Assembly: GCA_021772095.1 (NCBI GenBank)
Contig: JADYXR010000159.1
Coordinates: forward strand, 62,001-126,000
Reading direction: 5' to 3'
DNA length: 64,000 nucleotides
DNA from: Candidatus Obscuribacter sp.
GTDB lineage: Bacteria > Cyanobacteriota > Vampirovibrionia > Obscuribacterales > Obscuribacteraceae
Shown one piece after another: positions 52,598 to 61,576 of this stretch (within the stretch, counting starts at the first letter, position 1; every line of letters starts with the position of its first letter). The notes beneath the pieces are model-generated. The model did no database searches, was not told the DNA's origin, and saw only the letters and a list, made by a program, of their open reading frames with translations. Made by a program: the position numbers and the translations under genes.

Positions 52598-53329
52598 TTA
52601 GGCGTAGACGTGTACATCTAGCAGGGTGACGTCATCATTGCGCATGTTCGGTCTGCCTTCTTCGTCATGCGTGGCACGAGCATCGGCGCAGAGTTCTGCC
52701 AGTTGAACCTGATCTTTAATTGCAATAAGTGTCTTGATACCATCGCCTTTGCTTTCCTGGAGTTTGAAAATCCAGGCAGCAATCGCATCTGTGAGTAAAA
52801 TAAAGCGATCTCCGCTTATCCACTCGCCTTCTTTGTAGCTGAAGATGCTTTCCAGATCCTCATGTTGACTCAGTCTGCTACAGAGCAATGCCGGTGAACT
52901 ATTGAAACTTTCGTAATTGGTCATCGGGAAAGACTCGACCAGTTTGTCATCTCTGATATGAAAAATACAGCTGTCGCCGAGCAGTTTTGACGAGTATGTG
53001 CCCGTGGTTCCATTGAGGATTAAACCGGACAACGTCGCAAACGCGCCAGACTCGGCTTTTTCCTGGGCGTACCAGGGCAATTCCATGGTCAGAATCTCAT
53101 CGCTCCATTTTTGTGCGAGTTCCGCCAGTTCGGTTCTATCAGCAAAACCCTGGACCAGAAGTTGCGCCCAGCGTCTAGAGAACGAAGCTTCGGTGGCACC
53201 ATCAGCGACGGCACAAAGGAATTCGTCGCTCTCGCTTTCGCCGGACTCCATGGGGAATGCCGCGTCTTCATACTCTTCTTCCGAGTTCCCGCGTTTTGGC
53301 AACCAGAATGTTTGGAAGCGAATTTTCAT
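52598..53329 (-). CDS. PP2C-family protein phosphatase of the triad
   Basis: The 243-residue protein has the metal-binding pattern of the PP2C_2 group: EYEDAAF (Asp22), CAVADGATEASFSRRWAQLLVQG (Asp43), LGDSCIFHIR, LLTDAIAAWIF and a final NDDVTLLDV aspartate pair. It should remove phosphate from Ser/Thr, most likely reversing the ClpN kinase encoded 14 bp downstream. DGATEASFS is typical of phosphatases in TerY-P triads. The ATG at 53329 is 36 bp after the vWA stop. There is no signal peptide or membrane segment. Confidence 0.85.
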   Translation of the reverse strand: MKIRFQTFWLPKRGNSEEEYEDAAFPMESGESESDEFLCAVADGATEASFSRRWAQLLVQGFADRTELAELAQKWSDEILTMELPWYAQEKAESGAFATLSGLILNGTTGTYSSKLLGDSCIFHIRDDKLVESFPMTNYESFNSSPALLCSRLSQHEDLESIFSYKEGEWISGDRFILLTDAIAAWIFKLQESKGDGIKTLIAIKDQVQLAELCADARATHDEEGRPNMRNDDVTLLDVHVYA

Positions 53330-53365
53330 CGAATGGCTCTAATCGTTTTTCTCATCAGTAATGCT

Positions 53366-54208
53366 TTAACGCATGTTGCTAGGACGTGTACCAATATCGA
53401 GGAATCGAATTACTGAAACTAAATCCGCGTTGAAAACAAATCCCCGCGTGTTGTATGAAATATCGATACCTTCATTGCCAACCATCTTTCGCATGTAATC
53501 CGGAAGCGGACTGGACATTGAGAAAAGCAGCTTGCCGAACTGATCCGGCAGCATCGACTCATTATCCGGATACTCGCAAGGTTGATGATTCGAAGATGAA
53601 ATGTGAACGTTGAACAAAAGCACATCACCATCGGTGCTCGATAAAGTCATCAAATCGTAAGCCGATTGAAACGGATCTCCGTCGGTTGACTCACCATCGG
53701 AGATGTTGATAACGATGGGCGGGAAGCAGTGAGGATGCTCGGCCAGCCATTTCACGACAATCGATGTGGCATGTTGCAGTGCCGAATTCATCGGCGTGCC
53801 ACCATACGAAGTCGGGTCGAACCAAACCGGAAATTTGATGGTTTGTTCGACTATGGCACCAGTGCTGTCTTCGGTTTTCTTCCGGCGTTCTTCCAGGCGA
53901 AATGGGTGGTTGCCGATGTCGCTTACGGGAATCAACGTCTTCCCTTCCAGAGCCCCTCCAAAAGCCGGTTTCACACCTTTGCCACCATATCCGACCACTG
54001 CCACGTGGTAGTAGTCGCGAATACCTTCGGACTTGGTGCATTTGATTACAAGGTTTTGCAGCAACCGATTAATTGCATCGGCTACACCCATTGCTTTCGT
54101 TTTGGTTCCAGTTATAGAACCGAATGGATCTTGCATCGATCCTGATTGGTCAATCAGAAAAACGAAACAAGAAGGATTGGCTCGACTAATTTCTGCTAAA
54201 TACGCCAT
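53366..54208 (-). CDS. TerY-like von Willebrand factor A protein
   Basis: The 280-residue protein is a vWA domain with an intact MIDAS: DQSGSM near the N-terminus (Asp20, Ser22, Ser24), the threonine in GGTPMNSAL, and the aspartate in NISDGESTDG. MIDAS proteins bind protein partners through a metal ion. It is the first gene of an apparent three-gene operon (vWA-PP2C-kinase) that matches the TerY-P triad described in chemical-stress and DNA-processing contexts. The ATG at 54208 has no strong ribosome-binding site. It is divergent from a TPR gene that may supply a partner. Confidence 0.88.
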   Translation of the reverse strand: MAYLAEISRANPSCFVFLIDQSGSMQDPFGSITGTKTKAMGVADAINRLLQNLVIKCTKSEGIRDYYHVAVVGYGGKGVKPAFGGALEGKTLIPVSDIGNHPFRLEERRKKTEDSTGAIVEQTIKFPVWFDPTSYGGTPMNSALQHATSIVVKWLAEHPHCFPPIVINISDGESTDGDPFQSAYDLMTLSSTDGDVLLFNVHISSSNHQPCEYPDNESMLPDQFGKLLFSMSSPLPDYMRKMVGNEGIDISYNTRGFVFNADLVSVIRFLDIGTRPSNMR

Positions 54209-54464
54209 AGGTCTATTCGCTTTCGCTCGGTTTATTTGGGGGCTTTCGTAGTAATTTCCCGTACATCATACAAGTAAAACAAACCATTCGAGGTCATCCC
54301 AAGCTTTGCTTTATCTTGTCAAGCGAAACGAGCGAAGTTGTCGATATGAGGTATATGATGAACGGAGAGTTTGTCGTTTGAGAGCAGAACCAACCATGGC
54401 ATCTGCTATTTAATTGAAACGCTGTGCAACCCCTACCGCTTACGATGACAGTCCAGGAGGACCG

Positions 54465-55661
54465 ATGAGCTTGGATCAACAACTTGATGAGGGCGCCGCC
54501 GAATTTCAGCGCGGAGAGTATCAGAAGGCAGAACAGACGCTTTCTGGTGTCGTCCGTGAGCTGAAGGATAACGATAAAGCCAAGCCTGAATTTGCTTCGG
54601 CGTTGGAGTGGCTTGGTCGCGCGCAGACGTGGCTTGGCAAGTTAGACGAGTCCGAAATGAATTTGAAGGAAAGCCGTCAGATCCGGGAGCTTAGCGATGG
54701 CGCCGACAGCAAAGCTGTGGCATTTGTCGACCTCTATCTTTCCGACCTCAACATGCTCAATGAAAACTTCAAGCCCGCGCATGATTTAGCGCAGTCATCT
54801 TTTGCGATTATCGAAAAGGAATCTCCGGCATTTGATTTGTCGATTGCTGACGCTGCCGAACGAGTTGGACTTGCCGGTGCCCATCTTGACGGGAAATTCG
54901 AGGAATCGGAAGCCTATTTGAACAAAGCGCTCGGTATTCGCAGAAAAAAACTAGGCGAAGATCACCCCTTGGTTGGAAAAACTTTGGATGAGCTATCGCA
55001 ATGCCATGCGCTCGCGCAGAATTTCACGATGGCAGGTGCGCTTGGCCGCAAGGCGCTGGCAATCAAGGAAGCAGCGCTTGGACCGGATCATCCGGAAGTT
55101 GGTGTCACACTCTACAATTTGTCGACGCAGTATGTTTCGACGCAAATGTTTCAACGGGCAACTAAAGTTGCTCGACGAGGCGCCGAAGTTTTATCGAAAC
55201 TTCCTGACGATAATGCTGTCAATATTCGCATGAAAGAACGTCTGGCTGCGACTTGTATCGCTAACGGCGAGCTCGACGAAGCGCTCGAGCTAAATAAAAA
55301 AGCACTGGCCAGCGCAGAAAGAGTCTGGGGCACTTCTGATTCGAATATCGTCAGCAATTTGATCGGCCTGGGTTCGACTTACCTTCATAGAAAAGAATTT
55401 GAAAACGCCGAATTTTATTTCAAGCGATCTTTGAGTGTGCTCGAAGGTTCGACGCAATTGGAAGCGAGTCAGGAATACGTTCTTTTACAAAATTTGTTCT
55501 GGTCTTATTTGTTTCAATTGAAGGTAGGCGACACTCTGGCTTTGATTCCGTCGACGGAACGCGCTCGCCACATCGCCAATTACGGATCGACGATCGATCT
55601 GGTGCGGGCGATCATCGGGCACATCGGAAAACAAGTCAAAGAATATAAAGACGAGCGCTAA
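54465..55661 (+). CDS. TPR protein of kinesin-light-chain type
   Basis: The 398-residue protein is built almost entirely of TPR units. The central units carry the kinesin-light-chain signature (LGEDHPLVGKTLDELSQC; LGPDHPEVGVTLYNLSTQY). There is no signal peptide, so it is cytosolic. The ATG at 54465 follows AGGAGG with 4 bases between, stronger than any upstream start. It is divergent from the vWA-PP2C-kinase triad, and TPR proteins often serve as scaffolds for such systems; the link is inference from position. It converges on the GQSGW-repeat gene. Confidence 0.85.
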   Translation: MSLDQQLDEGAAEFQRGEYQKAEQTLSGVVRELKDNDKAKPEFASALEWLGRAQTWLGKLDESEMNLKESRQIRELSDGADSKAVAFVDLYLSDLNMLNENFKPAHDLAQSSFAIIEKESPAFDLSIADAAERVGLAGAHLDGKFEESEAYLNKALGIRRKKLGEDHPLVGKTLDELSQCHALAQNFTMAGALGRKALAIKEAALGPDHPEVGVTLYNLSTQYVSTQMFQRATKVARRGAEVLSKLPDDNAVNIRMKERLAATCIANGELDEALELNKKALASAERVWGTSDSNIVSNLIGLGSTYLHRKEFENAEFYFKRSLSVLEGSTQLEASQEYVLLQNLFWSYLFQLKVGDTLALIPSTERARHIANYGSTIDLVRAIIGHIGKQVKEYKDER

Positions 55662-55698
55662 TCGCGTTCAACAATCGCCCTCAACTAAAAATCGCGAA

Positions 55699-56853
55699 CT
55701 AGAAGCGAAGGTGTCGCATTGCTTGGCCGAGGGAGCGGTTGATGCCCATGTTGACGCCGCGGTTGACGCCGCGTGTGACGGTCTTGCTGGTATTCTTTGC
55801 AGTATAGCTTCCTGGCGCTGGTTTCTTTTGTTGTTGCTGAACCATTTGTCCGCCACCGCCTGTGGTGGCTTGTCCGACGCCCATGTTGGGGACGCCTGAA
55901 TTTTTAGAGGGCATTGCGTTCATCATGAAATCCATGACTTGGAGCGCACCGCCGACTGAGTTTAACGGCATGTTCATCGTGTTACCGATGGCACCCATGC
56001 CGCTCATGTCTCCGGCACCAGTTGCAGCGGTCGTACCGCCACTTGCCATGCCGCCCATGTCACCCATGCCGCCGCCCATGGCACCATTTGCCATGCCGCC
56101 GCCGTTGCCCATTGGGTTCATGCCACCATCGGCACCACCGTTTTGTTCCTGCATTAAGACTTCGCCAAGCAGAGGTGCGCCACCATTATTGGCAGCACCG
56201 CCGGATGGTTGAACCCATCCTGATTGTCCACCGGCATTGCCGCCGCCGCCGTTAGGCTGAACCCAGCCGGACTGCCCGCCGCCACCGGAATTACCGACTG
56301 CTGGTTGCTGCCACTGGCCGCCACCGCTATTGCCACCACCGGATGGTTGTGACCAACCCGATTGTCCGGCACCGGCATTGCCACCGGATGGTTGAACCCA
56401 GCCGGACTGTGCTGCGCCGGCGTTGCCACCACCGCCGTTAGGCTGAACCCAACCCGATTGACCGCCACCAGCGTTGCCACCACCGCCGGACGGTTGCACC
56501 CAACCTGACTGACCGGCACCAGCGTTGCCGCCGGAGGGCTGAACCCAACCGGACTGACCGGAACTAACCGCGCCGCCGGATGGTTGCACCCATCCCGACT
56601 GCCCGGCTGAGGAACCTGAAGATCCGCTATCAAACGCGCCTGACGATTGCGCCCAATTTCTATCCTGCGCGGTGGAGGACGACGGCTGTGTCCAGCCCGA
56701 CTGACCTGCACTGCTGGGGCTAGGATAGGTCATATCATCCGATCGCAGCTGGTCTGAGCCTTGTGCGTTCGCGGGGAGCGCAGCGAGGTCAGGAAGAGCT
56801 GTAAGGCAAAGTAGAGAAGACGCTAGAAGTAAGTGGACTGGTCGAGAATTCAT
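55699..56853 (-). CDS. Secreted GQSGW-repeat protein
   Basis: A signal peptide (HLLLASSLLCLTALPDL, cleavage near ANAQ) is followed by nine QSGW units of form GQSGWVQPSGG (about residues 49-220), a Gly/Met/Asn-rich stretch (GGMANGAMGGGMGDMGGM) and a basic C-terminus (NRGVNMGINRSLGQAMRHLRF). No family is recognised; the low-complexity Gly/Trp/Gln pattern suggests a surface or matrix component. The ATG at 56853 is chosen because GGAG lies 7 bases before it and the signal peptide starts there. A TTGACAT/ATGTCAA dyad lies about 105 bp upstream. Confidence 0.68.
   Translation of the reverse strand: MNSRPVHLLLASSLLCLTALPDLAALPANAQGSDQLRSDDMTYPSPSSAGQSGWTQPSSSTAQDRNWAQSSGAFDSGSSGSSAGQSGWVQPSGGAVSSGQSGWVQPSGGNAGAGQSGWVQPSGGGGNAGGGQSGWVQPNGGGGNAGAAQSGWVQPSGGNAGAGQSGWSQPSGGGNSGGGQWQQPAVGNSGGGGQSGWVQPNGGGGNAGGQSGWVQPSGGAANNGGAPLLGEVLMQEQNGGADGGMNPMGNGGGMANGAMGGGMGDMGGMASGGTTAATGAGDMSGMGAIGNTMNMPLNSVGGALQVMDFMMNAMPSKNSGVPNMGVGQATTGGGGQMVQQQQKKPAPGSYTAKNTSKTVTRGVNRGVNMGINRSLGQAMRHLRF
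56196..56709 (-). repeat. Tandem repeats encoding GQSGWVQPSGG
   Basis: Nine QSGW-containing units plus two degenerate ones (RNWAQSSG, GGQWQQPA) of 33-54 bp, separated by variable Gly/Asn runs. High unit similarity suggests recent expansion. Confidence 0.85.
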
Positions 56854-56957
56854 GACCCATCTCCGGATGGTAAGTGTGGTGCGCAACAAGCGCCGGAATG
56901 GCTTTGGTGCCTGCATCTACTAAAAAGCGCGACGCAATGATCGGCTTATTAGTAATC

Positions 56958-56982
56958 TTGACATCAATTTCTATTATGTCAA
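56958..56982. promoter_or_regulatory. TTGACAT-N11-ATGTCAA dyad
   Basis: Perfect 7-bp inverted arms around an 11-base AT-rich spacer. Each arm contains a consensus TTGACA -35 hexamer, one per strand. On the minus strand no good -10 follows at 17 bp. It is either an operator or a promoter element for the GQSGW-repeat gene. Confidence 0.4.
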
Positions 56983-57125
56983 CCACAATATGCCCTCTTT
57001 CAACCTAACATAAAAGCCCTGACATTGCCGCTTGAGCCACTGTTCAGGCTACCCCGATTCAGCAGTCGTTACGAAGCAAAACAGTGACTGGCCTCGGAGT
57101 ACGTTTTTCCAGCCCCAAAACCCAA

Positions 57126-57153
57126 GTAGCCGGCTCCATGAGGAACCGGCTAC
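57126..57153 (-). terminator. Intrinsic-terminator-like hairpin after ctpA
   Basis: GTAGCCGG and CCGGCTAC form an 8-bp GC-rich stem, extended by three more pairs past one mismatch, with loop ATGA. On the minus strand it is followed by a G/T-rich TTGGGTTTTGGGG. It lies about 30 bp after the protease stop. Confidence 0.6.
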
Positions 57154-57181
57154 AAGACTTTCGCGATAATTTGTCGAGAGC

Positions 57182-58399
57182 TTAGTGGCTGTAGGACAAA
57201 TTAGTCGTTCTAACTGGATTCTTGGTGCTGGCGATTTCACCTTTCAGTGTATCGAGAGCCAGTTTCAGTTGCTCTTCTTTCTCTTGCACTTGCAGGTCCG
57301 GCTTAACTCCGACTTTGTTGATGTCGGTGCCGTTTGGTGTGAGATAGCGTGAAACTGTGATGTGGACTGCGGCTCCGCCCGGGAGTTTGTTGATTTCTTG
57401 AACCAGACCCTTGCCGTAGCTCTTGTTGCCGACGATTTTGGCGCGTTTGTTATCCTTGAGGGCGCTGGCGAGAATTTCGGATGCGCTGGCGCTTTCTTCA
57501 TCGATTAAAACAACGATTGGTTGGTGGGTCACTGGTGTGCCCGAAGCGAGGTCGGTGTGTTTGCCGTGGCGGCTGATGGTGCTGACGATTGGTCCGCCTT
57601 CCAGAAGCATGTCTGCGATTTCCAGAGCGTTGGAGAGCAATCCGCCCGGGTTGTCTCTGAGGTCGACTACGAGTCCGTCTGCGCGGCTGTATTTTCTGAG
57701 AGCTTGTTTGAATTCTCTGGCTGCGTCGTTTGAGATGAAGGTAGTGAGCTGGATGTAGCCGATGTTGTTATCGAGCATTTTTGTCGAAACTGCTTTGATG
57801 ACGATTTCACTTCTGACAATTGAGATCTTCTTCGAATCGCTATCTTTCTCTCTTCTCACGGTCAGCTGAACTGGCGTTCCGGCTTGACCGCGGATTTTCT
57901 CGGCGGCTTGTTCAGGTGTGATACCAACTGCGTTGGAGCTGTCGATAGCGACGATTTCGTCACCGGCTCTGACACCGGCTCTTTCGGCAGGACCATCTTC
58001 AATGGTTCTGGTGATCAGAAGTTTGGCTTTGTCTTTAGTCTGTTGAAGGTTGATGCCGATGCCGACGATCTTGGCGTCGATAGCGTCGTTTTCATCTTGG
58101 AACGATCTGACATCGAGGAAACGAGTGTAAGGATCGTTGAGGCTCTTGAGCATCACCTTGATGTATTTGTGAGCGTCTTCGAGATTGTTGATCTTGCTGT
58201 CGAACTTGTGCTCGAGCTCTTTCCAGTTAACGCCGTTGTAGCCGGGCTCGTAGTAGTTGTCTTTGACCAACTGCCATGCGCGGTGATAAACGTCATCCGG
58301 CTCGATTCTATGACCTTGTGCAGGCTGATAAGCGCCGAAGGTTGTGGATATTAAGCAACCGAAAACGAAAAGTGCCAACAGGCGCTTCATCTGATTCAT
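57182..58399 (-). CDS. ctpA: C-terminal processing peptidase with PDZ (S41)
   Basis: The 405-residue exported protease has a signal peptide (RLLALFVFGCLISTTFGAY), an N-terminal helical domain with NDPYTRFLD, a PDZ domain (about residues 100-190; GVRAGDEIVAIDSSNAVG) and the S41 catalytic core: DLRDNPGGLLSNALEIAD, ESASASEILASALKD (serine nucleophile) and GNKSYGKGLVQ (lysine base), then SRYLTPNGTDINKVGVKPD. It trims exported proteins near their C-termini. The symbol is a family name. ATG at 58399 (M-N-Q-M-K-R) is preferred over GTG at 58408. A paralogue ends at 668. Confidence 0.93.
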   Translation of the reverse strand: MNQMKRLLALFVFGCLISTTFGAYQPAQGHRIEPDDVYHRAWQLVKDNYYEPGYNGVNWKELEHKFDSKINNLEDAHKYIKVMLKSLNDPYTRFLDVRSFQDENDAIDAKIVGIGINLQQTKDKAKLLITRTIEDGPAERAGVRAGDEIVAIDSSNAVGITPEQAAEKIRGQAGTPVQLTVRREKDSDSKKISIVRSEIVIKAVSTKMLDNNIGYIQLTTFISNDAAREFKQALRKYSRADGLVVDLRDNPGGLLSNALEIADMLLEGGPIVSTISRHGKHTDLASGTPVTHQPIVVLIDEESASASEILASALKDNKRAKIVGNKSYGKGLVQEINKLPGGAAVHITVSRYLTPNGTDINKVGVKPDLQVQEKEEQLKLALDTLKGEIASTKNPVRTTNLSYSH

Positions 58400-58603
58400 G
58401 ACGCACACTCACGAGGTTATATGTAGGAACGACCCTGCCAAAACTCTCTCGCCGCGCTATTTCCATTTGCGGCTAGAAGATTGAGTTCGTATAGTCCTTA
58501 TGCCCCCGAACCTGTAGATCCAACGGGTTTTATATTAAAAACTATCTCTTGGAAACCTGATTTTATGTAAGAGCCGTTTAGCAGCCAATAGGGATAACCC
58601 TGA

Positions 58604-59983
58604 TCACTCAGAAATTAGCGAGGTTTCGTACGCCGAGATCGAGTATTCATGCAGCTTTCGGTCGCCGTGCTTCACCACCCACGAAAAATGTTTCAGAGCC
58701 TCTTCCGGCTTCCTTTCGGCAAGGTAGTAAAGTCCCGCGTAACAATTCGCTTGGGTTTTGTCCTTCAAAGGTTTCGTATCGGTCAGCAAGACCAGCTGCC
58801 CGGGCGAGATTTTTCCATTCAAAAGCTTAGGAACCGATTTCACCCAAGCAAACGATTTGCCCATCCCTTTAGCTGCCTCGCCAGCCAGAGCCTTCGCTTT
58901 GACGTCCTGACCTGACAGTTTCAGCGACGTATAATTCATCATGGCGACAAGCGGTGTCTTAGAATCATCCTGCCAGAAGGTCCTGCTGAGCCAGGCGCTG
59001 AAGTCGGCCGCCGAACTGTCATATCGTTTTAAACAAAAATGCGCGAGACCAAGATGGTAATAAACGTCGCCCGACTCGGTCCCCAGGAGCAACGCTTTGT
59101 TGAAGTCTTTGAGCGCATCGCTATATTTTCCCAACCATAAGTAGGCGTTGCCGCGTTTTTCATAGAGCAAAGTTTCCTGCGGCGACGCTTTAATCACTAT
59201 AGATAGATCTTCAATTGCTTTGGCGTGCTCGCCGATCAAGCTATATGAAAGTCCGCGCTCCAGCAAACCAAGGGGGTTTGTTCGCTTCTGTTTTGGCGGG
59301 GGAATAAACGCTCCGGATTTTGAGTAATTTACAAATGATGGCAGCAGCTCCGGATCCATCTTTATAGATGCCGAAAAATCCACAACCGCGTCTTTGTAAT
59401 TCTCCTGCATCTCTTCGGTTCGACCGCGCCAATAGTATGCGTGAGCCAGATAGAGACTGCCTTTGCCATGTTTGATCGCGTCGGTAAAATCCTGCCTGGC
59501 ACGAACGTGCAAACCCTGCAGCAAGCAAGTGCATCCTCTTAAATAGTAGGCATCCGGTTTATTCGGATTGATTCGAACCGCCGCATCGAGATCTCGGCGT
59601 GACTCGTCGTAGTCGGCCAGCTGCCGAAAAATCTCACCGCGCGAGATCAGATTCTCGTAACGGTTTGGATTCAACTTCACGGCCGTATTCAGATCTTTAA
59701 TTGCTACATCCGGTTTGCCCCGGCAGAAAATTGCCCAGCCGCGCAGTTGATACGCTTCTGAATTCTTGGGGTCGAGCGCGATTGCCTGAGAGGATTGCAT
59801 GATGGCAGCCTGCCACTTTGCGTTCGCTAAAAATTCGCGCGCGTGATTGAGCTTGTCGTCGACCGGTTTTGCCGATGCGAAGTTTGAAGATGCGAAAAAA
59901 CAAAACCAGAGATTGGCACAACAAACTGCCCACGCGAAGACTCTTATCACGCGCCGGGTTTCGTATTTCGAATCTGCATTCAA
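58604..59983 (-). CDS. Exported TPR-repeat protein
   Basis: An N-terminal hydrophobic segment (VFAWAVCCANLWFCFFASS, cleavage near FASAK) precedes eight or more TPR units (about residues 45-330): AWAIFCRGKPDVAIKDLNTAVKLNPN, DAYYLRGCTCLLQGLHVRARQDF, LLYEKRGNAYLWLGKYSDALKDF. The last 100 residues are less regular but end in another TPR-like unit (AGLYYLAERKPEEALKHF). It is probably a periplasmic scaffold. The apparent start is TTG at 59983, with no strong ribosome-binding site. It lies 27 bp downstream of the UbiD gene on the same strand. Confidence 0.82.
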   Translation of the reverse strand: MNADSKYETRRVIRVFAWAVCCANLWFCFFASSNFASAKPVDDKLNHAREFLANAKWQAAIMQSSQAIALDPKNSEAYQLRGWAIFCRGKPDVAIKDLNTAVKLNPNRYENLISRGEIFRQLADYDESRRDLDAAVRINPNKPDAYYLRGCTCLLQGLHVRARQDFTDAIKHGKGSLYLAHAYYWRGRTEEMQENYKDAVVDFSASIKMDPELLPSFVNYSKSGAFIPPPKQKRTNPLGLLERGLSYSLIGEHAKAIEDLSIVIKASPQETLLYEKRGNAYLWLGKYSDALKDFNKALLLGTESGDVYYHLGLAHFCLKRYDSSAADFSAWLSRTFWQDDSKTPLVAMMNYTSLKLSGQDVKAKALAGEAAKGMGKSFAWVKSVPKLLNGKISPGQLVLLTDTKPLKDKTQANCYAGLYYLAERKPEEALKHFSWVVKHGDRKLHEYSISAYETSLISE

Positions 59984-60010
59984 AGTTTCGGTCTTACCTG
60001 TGATTCTCGA

Positions 60011-61576
60011 TTATCGTTTTAAACCAGCCAGCACTCGGTCGAATCCATACTCTTTCCAGCGCTGGTCGACCATGGCGTCGATGTCGTTGGTCATGACGAT
60101 CGGCTTGGGCCATTCGCGGTTAAAACCTTCAGACGCCCACTTGCGAGTGGCATCGATGCCGACCTTGGAGCCGTATCCGAGCAGCGGCGAGGCGTGGTCG
60201 AGAATGTCGAGCGGTCCTTCGGAAAACATCATATCGCGCTTGGGATCAGTGTTTCCAAAAACATGCAGCGCCACTTCCGACAGATTCTGAATGTCCACAT
60301 CCTTATCTAATATGATTGCGAACTTGGTAAACATGAGCTGACCAAGCCCCCACAGCGAGCACATCACTTTGCGGGCATGCCCGGGATAACGCTTGTCGAT
60401 CGCCAGAATCACACAGTTGTGGAAGACGCCCTCCCAGGGCAGATTCATGTCGACGATCTCAGGTACCAACATTTGCACCATCGGAAGAAAAATTCGCTCG
60501 GTGGCTTTACCGAGGTAGCAGTCCTCCTGGGGCGGCTTGCCGACGATGGTGGTTTGATAAATCGGATCGCGACGATGAGTGACGGCGGTTACGTGAAGGG
60601 TGGGGAATAATCCGGCGAGGCTATAGAAGCCGGTGTGGTCGCCGAAGGGACCTTCTTCGCGCAGATCGGTCTGGTCCACATATCCTTCTATTATGATTTC
60701 CGCGTTGGCTGGAACTTCGAGATCGATTGTTTTGCACTTCGTGATTTTGACCGGCGTTTGCTTGAGGAAGCCGGCGAAAATCAATTCATCTATATCTGGT
60801 GGCAACGGTGCCGTCGCAGCATAAGTTACTTCAGGTTCGCAGCCCAGTGCGATGGCAACTTCCAAACGATTGCCCGGCTTCTGATATTGATCTTTGTCGA
60901 AGAAAGTTCCGTAATTCGGTGGCTCCGTAGGCTGGGAGACCTGGTCGTCCATTTTTCGCCGGCTTTCTTCGAAGTGGCGAGCGCCGTCGTGGTGCTTGTG
61001 CCAGTGCATTCCGGTTGTGTTGTTGTCGAATTTCTGCAGTCTATAAACGCCGAGATTGCGATGACCGTTCTTCGGATCCTTGGTGATTACCACTCCAAGC
61101 GTCACAAATGCAGCCGCATCTTCAGGCCAGCACTTGATGATTGGAATTTTGTCCAACATAGGCTCAGTCGGATCGGTAATCACAACTTCCTGGCAGGGCG
61201 CGTTTCCACGAATTTGCTTGGGCGGAAATCGGCCCACTTCCATGAGCATAGGCACCATGGCGAGCTTGTCCGCGAAGTTCTCAGGCACTTTTGGTTTGAT
61301 CAAACGGCGGATGCGATCGGCAATATCATCGAGGTTCGTTACGTTGAGCGCTTTGCAGATTCGCTTGTGCGACCCGAAGGCGTTGATCAACACCGGCATT
61401 TCGTAGCCTTTCACGTTTGTGAAAAGCAGCGCTTTGTTAGCGCCCTCCGGCAGTTTGCTGACACGATCCGTAATCGCGGCAATTTCGAGGTCGGTGGAAA
61501 CCGGCGCACCAATGCGCATCAGTTCGCCATCCCGCTCTAATTCTTGCAAAAACTCTCTTAAGTCATTGAAGCCCAT
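60011..61576 (-). CDS. UbiD-family decarboxylase
   Basis: UbiD enzymes use prenylated FMN to decarboxylate aromatic or unsaturated acids. The 521-residue protein follows the family: N-terminal FLQELERDGELMRI, cofactor-site HKHHDGARH, the catalytic glutamate in REEGPFGDHTGFYSL, VVGKPPQEDCYLGKATE, and GIDATRKWASEGFNREWP at the end. In organisms with futalosine-type menaquinone synthesis, UbiD relatives carry out a late decarboxylation, so a role with mqnE (24816) is plausible but not shown. No UbiX gene is in the window. The start is ATG at 61576. It is followed by a TPR gene 27 bp downstream. Confidence 0.92.
   Translation of the reverse strand: MGFNDLREFLQELERDGELMRIGAPVSTDLEIAAITDRVSKLPEGANKALLFTNVKGYEMPVLINAFGSHKRICKALNVTNLDDIADRIRRLIKPKVPENFADKLAMVPMLMEVGRFPPKQIRGNAPCQEVVITDPTEPMLDKIPIIKCWPEDAAAFVTLGVVITKDPKNGHRNLGVYRLQKFDNNTTGMHWHKHHDGARHFEESRRKMDDQVSQPTEPPNYGTFFDKDQYQKPGNRLEVAIALGCEPEVTYAATAPLPPDIDELIFAGFLKQTPVKITKCKTIDLEVPANAEIIIEGYVDQTDLREEGPFGDHTGFYSLAGLFPTLHVTAVTHRRDPIYQTTIVGKPPQEDCYLGKATERIFLPMVQMLVPEIVDMNLPWEGVFHNCVILAIDKRYPGHARKVMCSLWGLGQLMFTKFAIILDKDVDIQNLSEVALHVFGNTDPKRDMMFSEGPLDILDHASPLLGYGSKVGIDATRKWASEGFNREWPKPIVMTNDIDAMVDQRWKEYGFDRVLAGLKR

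Larger units (their letters stand above)
56854..57181. other. Intergenic region, 328 bp
   Basis: Upstream region of the GQSGW-repeat gene. It contains a TTGACAT/ATGTCAA dyad (56958-56982) and the terminator of the ctpA gene (57126-57153). No gene or RNA was recognised in the rest. Confidence 0.45.
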
